Below are positions 43,413 through 51,158 of a DNA stretch of 64,000 nt, one piece after another. The number at the start of each line of letters is the position of its first letter. The first letter of the stretch is position 1. Under the pieces are notes generated by a model. The model was not told the origin of the DNA. It did no database searches and saw nothing but the letters and a program-made list of their open reading frames with translations. Origin of the DNA: a bacterium (GTDB taxonomy: Bacteria > Armatimonadota > Zipacnadia > Zipacnadales > UBA11051); the NCBI GenBank assembly GCA_030604405.1, contig JAUVVY010000006.1:78589-142588 (forward strand), in the 5' to 3' direction. Both the position numbers and the translations under genes were made by a program.

Positions 43413-44261
43413 ATGAAGTTCGCAATCTGCAATGAGCTCTTCTATTCTGAGGATCAGGAGCGCTGGACCATACCCAGTCAGTTCGCCGCCGCCGCCGAGC
43501 TCGGCTTTGACGGCCTGGAGATAGCTCCCTTCACTCTCGCCGACCACGTCGCCAAAATAACCGACGAGCAGAAAGAAGAGATAATCAAGGCATCTGAGGA
43601 GTCCGGCCTGGAAGTCGCCGGTATCCACTGGCTGCTGCTCGGACCACAGGGCATGCACGTCACCTCCCCTGACGAAGCGGTGCGCGAGGCCACGGCCTGC
43701 TACATGCAGGACCTGGTGCGCTTCGGCATTGACATCGGCGGCAGTATGATGGTTGTCGGCTCCCCGCAGCAGCGCGACATCCGCGAGGGTGTCCACTACG
43801 AAGACGCGTGGGCCTGGTTCAAGGACACGATGGCCCGCTGCGGACAGGTCGGGGCCCAGGCCGATTTCAAGGTATGCATCGAGCCGCTGGCTGCCGTGAC
43901 CAAAAACAACTTCCTCTACCGCGCCGACGAGGTCCTCAAGATGGCTGCTGAAATTGACATGCCGAACGTTGGGATAATCCTCGACACCTACAGCGGCCTC
44001 AAGGAAGAAGAGAACTTGCCGGCCGCGATTCGCGCCAGCAAGAGCTTGCTGTTCCATTACCATTGCAATGATGACAGCGGCTACGCTCCCGGCCTTGGCG
44101 ACACCGACTTCGTGCCGGTCATGGAAGCACTGGTTGACATTGACTATCAGCGCTTTGCCTCCATTGAGGTCTTCCACTTTGACCGCACGGCTATGGAACA
44201 GGGAGAGATCGGCCTGAAGACCTTGCGGAATGCTCTGCGCGAGGCACGTGCAAACCCCTAG
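43413..44261 (+). CDS. Sugar phosphate isomerase/epimerase-like TIM-barrel protein
   Basis: 282 residues from ATG 43413. The xylose-isomerase-like / AP-endonuclease-2 fold is indicated by LGFDGLEIAPF, VAGIHWLLLGPQGMH, VCIEPLA, IILDTYSGLKEE and HYHCNDDSGYAPGLGDTDF; the Glu, Asp, His and Glu metal ligands are spread over these segments in the usual order. Such enzymes isomerise or epimerise keto-sugars. It is divergent from the glycosidase-like gene and followed 12 bp later by the deacetylase gene, suggesting an operon. Confidence 0.88.
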   Translation: MKFAICNELFYSEDQERWTIPSQFAAAAELGFDGLEIAPFTLADHVAKITDEQKEEIIKASEESGLEVAGIHWLLLGPQGMHVTSPDEAVREATACYMQDLVRFGIDIGGSMMVVGSPQQRDIREGVHYEDAWAWFKDTMARCGQVGAQADFKVCIEPLAAVTKNNFLYRADEVLKMAAEIDMPNVGIILDTYSGLKEEENLPAAIRASKSLLFHYHCNDDSGYAPGLGDTDFVPVMEALVDIDYQRFASIEVFHFDRTAMEQGEIGLKTLRNALREARANP

Positions 44262-44273
44262 CGAGGTACTCCC

Positions 44274-45323
44274 GTGGCAACCGGACGCGTATATGACGAC
44301 ATCTTTCTCAGACACGGCCCGCCCTGGCATCCCGAAAAGCCCGAGCGCCTGGAGGTAATATGCGAGTTGCTGCAGGACGACGGCCTATGGGACGAGTTGC
44401 ATCCCGTACCCACGCCTCCCGCTCCACCCGAGCTGATAGCGACCGTCCACGAGCCTGACTACGTTGAGCACGTCCGGCTGCTTTCCGAAAGCGGTGGCGG
44501 AGCGCTGGACCACGAAACCATGGTCAGCCCGGACACCTACGAGGCCGCCGCACGTGCTATCGGAGGATGTGTGACCGCTGTCGAGGCCATCCTGGCGGAA
44601 GAGCTGCACAACGCCATCGGCCTGCTCAGACCGCCGGGACATCATGCCATGCCCAATCGAGGCATGGGCTTCTGCATCTTCAATACCATCGCCATTGCTG
44701 CCGACTACGCCATCAGAGAGTGCGGCCTGGAGCGCGTCGCCATCGTAGATTTCGACGTGCACCACGGAAACGGCACGCAACATGTATTCTTCCACCGCCG
44801 CGACGTGCTATACATATCGCTCCACCAGTATCCCCTGTATCCCGGAACCGGTCCGCTCGAAGAGGTCGGTATTGACGCCGGGCGCGGCTACAATATCAAC
44901 CTGCCTCTGCCCGCAGGCACTTCCGACTACCATATCCAACGCTGCCTTGACGAGGTGATCCTCCCGACGCTGGTGGACATATACAAGCCGCAGTTGGTGC
45001 TCGTTTCCGCCGGCTACGACGGCTATCACGCCGACCCGCTGGCGGGTTGGGATCTGAGCGCTGAGTGCTATCATGCCATCACCCAACGCCTGGTGGAGGC
45101 GGCGGAGGCTGTCTGCGATGGCCGGCTGTGCTTGCTGCTGGCGGGCGGCTACCTCCTCGACGCGCTGCCGGTTTGCGTCGAGAATTCGCTCCTCGCCCTA
45201 CTTGGCCGTCCGCCTCTGCACGAGGACCCCTTTCCTGCCGACTCCGACATCGCACGAGCCCCGAACCTGGACGACCGGGTTGAGCGGGTCCTGCAGTTCC
45301 ACAAGGCCCGCATGGGGCCCTGA
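44274..45323 (+). CDS. Histone-deacetylase superfamily protein (AcuC/class II-like)
   Basis: 349 residues from GTG 44274. The zinc-amidohydrolase motifs are complete: RPPGHHAMP (catalytic His pair), VDFDVHHGNGTQ (Asp/His zinc ligands), SAGYDGYHADPLAG (second Asp ligand) and GGYLLDAL. The N-terminal HPEKPERLE is also typical. Bacterial members deacetylate acetyl-lysine, acetylpolyamines or acetoin-pathway enzymes. No acs or acetyltransferase gene is nearby. Its position just after a sugar isomerase could point to deacetylation of an N-acetylated metabolite, which is inference. Confidence 0.92.
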   Translation: MATGRVYDDIFLRHGPPWHPEKPERLEVICELLQDDGLWDELHPVPTPPAPPELIATVHEPDYVEHVRLLSESGGGALDHETMVSPDTYEAAARAIGGCVTAVEAILAEELHNAIGLLRPPGHHAMPNRGMGFCIFNTIAIAADYAIRECGLERVAIVDFDVHHGNGTQHVFFHRRDVLYISLHQYPLYPGTGPLEEVGIDAGRGYNINLPLPAGTSDYHIQRCLDEVILPTLVDIYKPQLVLVSAGYDGYHADPLAGWDLSAECYHAITQRLVEAAEAVCDGRLCLLLAGGYLLDALPVCVENSLLALLGRPPLHEDPFPADSDIARAPNLDDRVERVLQFHKARMGP

Positions 45324-45383
45324 GACCCACGGCTGCAACGCGCCCTCAACTAAATGCGCCTTATCTGCTATAATTACCCCCGA

Positions 45384-45719
45384 CACGATGATGCTGCCGG
45401 GAACCGGACCTATCAAACGTTCAACACTGTGACCACGTATTATGAATACAACGCCGCCAATGAGTTGACGGAGGAGACCACCGGCAGCGACACGACGTAC
45501 TACTATTATGACGGTTCAGGGAACACGACATCGAAGCAGCAGGTGGCGGGGACGACGTATTACCAGTACGACTACGAGAACTTGATGACGCGGATTGATT
45601 TTGCCGACGACAGCCACAACTACTTTGCCTATGATGCGGACAGCAAACGCGTGGAGAAGCGGGATAGCGAAGGGTACGCGAGCTTCATCTATGCAGTGTT
45701 GTTTCGAGGTCAGGCTTGA
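45384..45719 (+). pseudogene. RHS/YD-repeat fragment A
   Basis: Reads DDAAGNRTYQTFNTVTTYYE, YNAANELTEETTG, YYDGSGNTTSKQQ, YQYDYENLMTRIDF and then YDADSKRVEKRDSEGYASFI, then departs into unrelated sequence before a stop. There is no RHS start, core end or tip. Fragment B (from 46810) repeats the last of these segments and ends at the same codon. Confidence 0.8.
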
Positions 45720-45753
45720 CGGGGGCATCATTACCTAGCTCCGGGAGGTCAAT

Positions 45754-46107
45754 ATGGATAGGGACACTCTAGAATTCCTCTTCGGCCCATGGTACCACAT
45801 GCCCGTTGGGGTCGGACTAGCCGCAGGACTGTTCTGGCTATTCCGCCGGAAGCAGCCTGGGGTGCACTCGCTGGTCGTTGTTTCGCGAGCGGCGTTGGTG
45901 GCGGCCATTGTGTTGCTCGTGACACTGCCGTATTGGCTTGGGCCAGTAAGTGTGTATCTGGCGGTGGTTTCGCTTGTGTGCGGCATCATCGCTTTGTCTC
46001 TGCGGGGTCTCAAGGTTGGTATCTGGGGTCTGCTTGTCCCGGCTATCGCGATGGCGCAATTGTGTTTCACCTACCTCCTTATCAAGGTGATGCTGGAGAT
46101 CCAATAA
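45754..46107 (+). CDS. Small four-helix membrane protein next to RHS fragment A
   Basis: 117 residues from ATG 45754 with GGGAGG 6 nt upstream. Four hydrophobic helices (about residues 17-31, 39-62, 66-84, 89-112) and almost no soluble part. It has no family I recognise. It starts 35 bp after the RHS fragment. Genes directly downstream of RHS remnants are often orphan immunity or partner genes; that is an inference here. The RBS argues that it is expressed. Confidence 0.6.
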   Translation: MDRDTLEFLFGPWYHMPVGVGLAAGLFWLFRRKQPGVHSLVVVSRAALVAAIVLLVTLPYWLGPVSVYLAVVSLVCGIIALSLRGLKVGIWGLLVPAIAMAQLCFTYLLIKVMLEIQ

Positions 46108-46209
46108 ATGGTTCGAACGTGGGTCCTCGGACATCGCGGGATGGATCGAAGACGGGCGGTCACATAGCGGCGACAGTTGTTTGTTCGCGCCCGGGGATAG
46201 GTGGTAGAG

Positions 46210-46776
46210 ATGGAGTGTCGCTCTGAGAAGGGTCGCCGCGCCCGGGAGCTGCTTTCGACGGCGCTCGGTGTGGGGTTGCTGCTGTGTCTGACCGATGGCC
46301 TGATCAGCACAGTGAGCTACGGCACCCTGGAGCGGCTCTTTGGCGTCTCCCCAGCGATGATGGGCGTGCGACCAGGAAGGACGGCGTGGACGGACGGCAT
46401 TTTCGTTCTCGCATGCCTTTCAGCGTTCGTTGCAGGGCTACTGGCAGGACGCACGGCTCACAGCCGAATGAGCTGGCGGCTTTGCAGTGCCATTGCGGTC
46501 GTAGCTGCTTGCGCCTCCGGCGTGTCTCTTGAGATTGCTACAGATTTCTGGGTTCGGATTGAGGAGTGCTTTTCGACACTATGCTTCGCGGCGGTCTGGT
46601 TCGCGTGCGGAGTGGCGTTGACGTGGCGGGGTAATCTGCCGGGCGCCCTGCGGGGATCGGATTGGGGCCGTAGGGTCGTTATCGTCCTATTGGCATTGAC
46701 CTGCACTGTAGTGTGGTTTTCGGTTGGCGTGCTTGTGTCGTGGTACGGTCGCGCGCCGCCCGGTGCGCCGAGGTAG
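46210..46776 (+). CDS. Five-helix membrane protein between RHS fragments
   Basis: 188 residues from ATG 46210 (AGGTGG 5 nt upstream); a GTG three codons earlier is possible. Helices at about 17-36, 63-82, 88-106, 122-140 and 155-180. No recognised family; the sequence is unrelated to the 45754 protein. It lies between RHS fragments A and B, with the same layout as its neighbour. Codon use resembles ordinary genes of the window. Confidence 0.6.
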   Translation: MECRSEKGRRARELLSTALGVGLLLCLTDGLISTVSYGTLERLFGVSPAMMGVRPGRTAWTDGIFVLACLSAFVAGLLAGRTAHSRMSWRLCSAIAVVAACASGVSLEIATDFWVRIEECFSTLCFAAVWFACGVALTWRGNLPGALRGSDWGRRVVIVLLALTCTVVWFSVGVLVSWYGRAPPGAPR

Positions 46777-46809
46777 TGAGTTAACCGCATCGACTTCGGG
46801 GACCGGGTG

Positions 46810-46935
46810 CACAGTCATAGCTGCTATGACGCGGATAGCAAGCGGGTCGAGAAGCGGGATAGCGAGGGGTACGCACGGTTCATCTACCAGGGCCCGGGCC
46901 CTTTGTATGGCCTAGCATGGACATTTCTTGAGCGG
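46810..46935 (+). pseudogene. RHS/YD-repeat fragment B
   Basis: CYDADSKRVEKRDSEGYARF followed by IYQGPGPLYG repeats the end of fragment A at the DNA level (tatgacgcggatagcaagcg against tatgatgcggacagcaaacg), then diverges after the codons for FIY. It is a ~30-codon remnant 260 bp before the next gene. Confidence 0.72.
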
Positions 46936-47037
46936 GAAAGAGGGAGAGGAATTGGGTATCAGTGCCGCCTGCGTAGCTGGTGGCAAGCTCTGCGGCCCGC
47001 AGGAATTGTACCAAGACTGGATCATCACTGATGGGAT

Positions 47038-48468
47038 GTGGTTCAGATACGGTTTTGGAGGGGCTTGAAGATCAGAGTGTTGTGGGCAGCAGGCATCTGC
47101 CTTCTGATTGCGCTGGTGTTGTTGCTGTGGTTGAGGCCAAGCGCGCAGGACCTGAAAGATGCATGCCGCTTCACTGGTGAGCTGGCACAGGTCTTGTTGA
47201 CGCCAGCAAGTAGTGTCCATGCGCAGCTTGAGGCGGAGTTGGATAAGATCAGACAAGCCGGAGAACCGCTCACCATGGTGGCGGCGGCGCCACCTCAAGT
47301 ACCGGAGGGAGAGAACGCGGCGCTGCTATATGAGCTGGCTTTCGAGCAGTTGGATCTGCCTGAGCGAGGCAGCCATAGTCATTCGGAGTTCCTGATGAGC
47401 CCGGGCCAATCTTTGGACAGTAACACGCCGTTGCATACGACGATGCAACGACTGGTCGCGAAGAACGCGGTTGCCATCGAACTGCTGGAAGCCGCCGCCA
47501 ATCGTCCAGCATGCCGTTTCCCTGTTGACTGGTCAGTTCCCGGAGCAGATTACGACTTGCGTCACCGTCGCAACCTGAGAGACTGCGCCACACTTCTGAG
47601 GGCAAGAATGATATTGGATGCTGAGCGGGGCCAAATGGAGCAGGCGCTCGAGACGGCGCGGGTCAGTCTGGCCCTGGGCGAGGCCATTCGGGATGAGCCG
47701 GCAATAATCTCACAATTGGTTCGCTTCTCAATTGACGATATCACTTTGTCTGGGCTGGAGGCTGCATTGTCTGAGCGACCTGGTCCTACCGACGTTTGCA
47801 TAGAGCTGCATGACTATCTCAGGCAAATGGAGTTCGTGGATCCCTTTGTCCATTCGTTCTGCGGCAAGCGGGCTGCGGGCATCGAGTTTTTCGATTTGGT
47901 TCGCCACGACCGCACGGCGGCTGCCGCCCTCATTGATGAAGCGTGGGCGGAGCCCTACCTGAACTGGTACTTCGGTCATTTCTGGGGACCCAAGATGCTG
48001 GACAGGGATGAGGTGGTGTATTTGCGGATAATGTCAGAATACGTGGACGCTGCTGCCAAGTACTGGCGTCAGCATCCCAACATGGCTGACCTCGAGGCCC
48101 AAGACGAGTTCGGCTCGTTTCTTCTTGGTGTGTGTCCGGTGACACGCCTGTTGCTGGGAGCCTGGTGTTTCATCCCACACAGACGCGATTGCACCATCGC
48201 CCGCATCGGCCTGGCCCAGGGGGCCCTGGCGCTGAAGGCGTACAGGAACGAAAAGGGGCGATATCCTGAGTCGTTGGCGGACTTGTCCAAGGTGATTGAG
48301 TGGGCTGACTTGCCCGAAGACCCGTTCACTGGCGAAAATTTCATCTACCGGCGTGAGGATGAGGGTTTTGTGGTATACAGCATCGGCGGGGACTTCAGAG
48401 ATGACGGTGGGAGGAGAGCGGCGGAGCACTGGGAGAAGGGTGACATTGTCTGGCGGTGCGCCAACTAG
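47038..48468 (+). CDS. Membrane-anchored protein with GspG-like C-terminal motif
   Basis: 476 residues from GTG 47038; the start is uncertain because a GGAGGGG lies downstream of it. One N-terminal membrane helix (LWAAGICLLIALVLLLWL) is followed by a helical body with no family I know. The C-terminal ~70 residues, ALKAYRNEKGRYPESLADL and LPEDPFTGENFIYRREDEG, with YSIGGDFRDDGG at the end, have the pattern of type II pseudopilin C-termini, widespread in Planctomycetota-type secreted proteins. It follows RHS fragment B and precedes mutS2. Confidence 0.62.
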   Translation: MVQIRFWRGLKIRVLWAAGICLLIALVLLLWLRPSAQDLKDACRFTGELAQVLLTPASSVHAQLEAELDKIRQAGEPLTMVAAAPPQVPEGENAALLYELAFEQLDLPERGSHSHSEFLMSPGQSLDSNTPLHTTMQRLVAKNAVAIELLEAAANRPACRFPVDWSVPGADYDLRHRRNLRDCATLLRARMILDAERGQMEQALETARVSLALGEAIRDEPAIISQLVRFSIDDITLSGLEAALSERPGPTDVCIELHDYLRQMEFVDPFVHSFCGKRAAGIEFFDLVRHDRTAAAALIDEAWAEPYLNWYFGHFWGPKMLDRDEVVYLRIMSEYVDAAAKYWRQHPNMADLEAQDEFGSFLLGVCPVTRLLLGAWCFIPHRRDCTIARIGLAQGALALKAYRNEKGRYPESLADLSKVIEWADLPEDPFTGENFIYRREDEGFVVYSIGGDFRDDGGRRAAEHWEKGDIVWRCAN

Positions 48469-48569
48469 GCACGGGGCGAGAAGGGACACCGCGTACGGGC
48501 AAGCAAGCGCCTAACTCCCGGCATCCGCCGGGGGTAGGTGACCAGTCATGCCACAACCGGTGCACTATC

Positions 48570-50993
48570 ATGGATGAACGCACTTTACGGGTGCTTGAGT
48601 ACCCCAAAATATGCGACATGCTGCTTCAGCGGGCGTCTTCGAGCCTCGCCAAGCAACGTGCCGGTGCCATCAGTCCGGCCACCAACATCAATCGAATCCG
48701 CTCCTGGCTTGACCAGACCTCCGAGGCTGTTGCGCTCATCGAGGCCCAGGGGCATTTCCCATTCGGTGCGCTTTCCGACATATCGGAACTTCTGAAAAAG
48801 GCGCGCGTCGGCGCCTTTCTCGACGGCTCGTCGCTCTTGCGTGTGGCCGACTGTCTGCGCTCGGCGGCTGCCGTGCGCGGCTACATTGAGAAGGCCGCAG
48901 AGACCACGCCGCGTCTCTGGAAGCTGGCAGAGACGCTGACTGAAGACCAACAGCTCCGCGAGGACATCGAGCAGGCGCTGGATGACGAGGGTGGTGTGCG
49001 CCCGGACGCATCGCCAGAGCTCGTCCGTCTGCATCGCCGGGCCGTATCGCTGGAGGAGGCGATGCGAGGGCGCCTCAACTCCATAATGCGCGAGGCGGCC
49101 GATCGCGACCTGCTGCAGGATGCGACGATCGTCAGCCGCGAGGGCCGCTTCTGCCTGCCCATCAAGGCCCCGGTCCAATCGCGCTTTCAAGGCATTGTCC
49201 ACGACCGCTCCACTTCCGGGGCCACGGTTTTCATGGAGCCGCTGGAGATAGTCGAGCGCGGCAATCAATTGCGCGAGACCGAGCTGGCGATCCGCCAGGA
49301 AGAAGAAGCTGTTCTGAGGCAGCTCACCGAGCGGGTGGCTTTCATCGCCGAGCCGATGCTGGCGGACCAGACCACTCTCGGCATTCTCGACTTCATCTCC
49401 GCCAAGGCCCGCCTCTCCCTTGACATGGACGGCGTCGCGCCGCTCATCACTGATGACGGCGTCACCAGCCTCCGCTCGGCTCGTCATCCGTTCATACCGG
49501 ACGAAGAGGCGGTGCCCACCAGCATCTGGATCGGCGACGACTTCACCACTCTCGTCATCACCGGCCCCAACACCGGCGGCAAGACCGTCTGCCTCAAGGC
49601 CCTGGGCCTGCTCAGCCTGATGGCGATGTCCGGGCTGCACATCCCCGCCGAGGCCGGCTCCCAGGTGGCGTTATTCGAAAACGTCTGGGCCGACATCGGC
49701 GACGAGCAAAGCATCGAGCAGTCGCTTTCCACCTTCAGCTCCCACATGACCCAGATTGTGAAGATTGTCAACCGGGTCTATGCTCACCGTGATCGCGCCG
49801 ACGGTGAGGATAGTGCAGGCCCTATCAGCGCCCTGGTGTTGCTGGATGAGATCGGCGCAGGCACCGATCCCACCGAGGGCGCGGCCCTCGCCAAGACCAT
49901 ACTCACCTTTCTCCACCAGGCCGGCTGTCGCACGGTTGCCACCACCCACTACAACAGCCTCAAGCTCTTCGCCTATGCTGAGAAGGGCATGCAAAACGCC
50001 GCCGTGCAGTTTGACGCCAAGACCCTCCAGCCCACCTACCGCCTGCTCATCGGCTTCCCCGGCTCCTCCAACGCCTTCGAGATCGCTCAGCGCCTGGGAC
50101 TCCCGCGCAGGCTGGTCGGAGACGCCCGCGATACCCTCGACGAGGCGCAGCTCACTGTGCAGGAGGCCATCTCCCAGATGCGCGATAGCAAACAGCGCTA
50201 CGAGCAGCAGCGCCAGCAAGTTGAGACCGAGGCCCGTGCTCTGGCCCAGCAGCGCGAAGAATATGAAGACAACCGCCAGGAGCTCGCTGACCGCGAGGCA
50301 CAGGCCGTCAGCGAGGGCTTTGCCGAGGCGGTGCGGATCGTCCGCGAGGCTGAAGACCAGGCCCGCCAGATAATCGCTCGCCTGCAGGCCGAGGCAAGCC
50401 AGTCGCAGGTAACACAGCAACTCCGTGACGAGATCGCCGAGCTCCGCGAGAGTACCCTTGAGGCGGCCAAAGACCACGACCGCCAGCAGGCCGCCGCGGA
50501 CGCCGACCCCTTAGCCGCAGAAGGTCAACCTGCGCCAGGCCTCGACTTGTCACCTGGCGCGTGGGTTCATGTCAATACCGTCGGCAAGGACGGCACCATC
50601 GCCCGCCAGATTGACGATAACACCTACGAAGTCAATGTCGGGAATATGCGTGTGCAGGCCGAAGCAAGCGACCTTTCGCCGGCCAAGGACCCGCCCAGCC
50701 CCGAGGCCAGAGCTATCGCACAGCGCATGCAGATGCGCAAGGCGCAAACTGTCAGTCCCGAGATAAACCTAGTTGGCGCGACGGTAGCCGAGGCGCTGCT
50801 GGACTTGGAGAAGTATCTCGACGACGCGGCGCTGGCTGAGTTGTCCGAGGTGCGCATCATCCACGGCAAGGGCACAGGCGCTTTGCGGGAGGCGATTGGT
50901 GAGTTCCTGGGCAAGCATCCGCACGTCAGGGATTTCGAGACCGCGCCGCTTGCGGAGGGCGGCACCGGCGCCACCATCGCCCACCTCAATTGA
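48570..50993 (+). CDS. mutS2: Endonuclease MutS2
   Basis: 807 residues from ATG 48570; longer frames start upstream but overlap the previous gene. The order is MutS core/lever helices, an ATPase with Walker A GPNTGGKT, LDEIGAGTDPTEGAALA (Walker B) and ATTHYNSLKLFA, a coiled-coil region (~500-640), a KOW-like segment and a C-terminal Smr nuclease domain with HGKGTGALR. The usual Smr LDLRG reads INLVG here. MutS2 acts on branched DNA or stalled and collided ribosomes rather than in mismatch repair. A convergent gene follows beyond a perfect hairpin. Confidence 0.93.
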   Translation: MDERTLRVLEYPKICDMLLQRASSSLAKQRAGAISPATNINRIRSWLDQTSEAVALIEAQGHFPFGALSDISELLKKARVGAFLDGSSLLRVADCLRSAAAVRGYIEKAAETTPRLWKLAETLTEDQQLREDIEQALDDEGGVRPDASPELVRLHRRAVSLEEAMRGRLNSIMREAADRDLLQDATIVSREGRFCLPIKAPVQSRFQGIVHDRSTSGATVFMEPLEIVERGNQLRETELAIRQEEEAVLRQLTERVAFIAEPMLADQTTLGILDFISAKARLSLDMDGVAPLITDDGVTSLRSARHPFIPDEEAVPTSIWIGDDFTTLVITGPNTGGKTVCLKALGLLSLMAMSGLHIPAEAGSQVALFENVWADIGDEQSIEQSLSTFSSHMTQIVKIVNRVYAHRDRADGEDSAGPISALVLLDEIGAGTDPTEGAALAKTILTFLHQAGCRTVATTHYNSLKLFAYAEKGMQNAAVQFDAKTLQPTYRLLIGFPGSSNAFEIAQRLGLPRRLVGDARDTLDEAQLTVQEAISQMRDSKQRYEQQRQQVETEARALAQQREEYEDNRQELADREAQAVSEGFAEAVRIVREAEDQARQIIARLQAEASQSQVTQQLRDEIAELRESTLEAAKDHDRQQAAADADPLAAEGQPAPGLDLSPGAWVHVNTVGKDGTIARQIDDNTYEVNVGNMRVQAEASDLSPAKDPPSPEARAIAQRMQMRKAQTVSPEINLVGATVAEALLDLEKYLDDAALAELSEVRIIHGKGTGALREAIGEFLGKHPHVRDFETAPLAEGGTGATIAHLN

Positions 50994-51009
50994 CCTGGTT
51001 CAGACGCCA

Positions 51010-51047
51010 TTGACCCCCCTCAGCAACCGCTTGCTGAGGGGGGTCAA
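51010..51047. terminator. Perfect 17-bp hairpin between convergent genes
   Basis: TTGACCCCCCTCAGCAA (51010-51026), loop CCGC, TTGCTGAGGGGGGTCAA (51031-51047). It lies 17 bp after the mutS2 stop and 112 bp before the stop of the convergent gene. Neither strand has a good T-tract, so it is more than, or other than, a classic terminator. Confidence 0.65.
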
Positions 51048-51158
51048 ATTGGGCTCTTGCCAGGCGGAGAAAAGCCACCCAAAAGCCACGAGGCCCTGGT
51101 ACTACGCTGTTTCTTGATAATATAGGCGAATCTACTTTGCCTGCAAAATAGAAGCCTA

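Noticed and set aside
45360-45380. TATAAT at about 45369 as promoter of an RHS gene
   Set aside because: No -35 box at proper spacing and the downstream frame is a fragment without a start.
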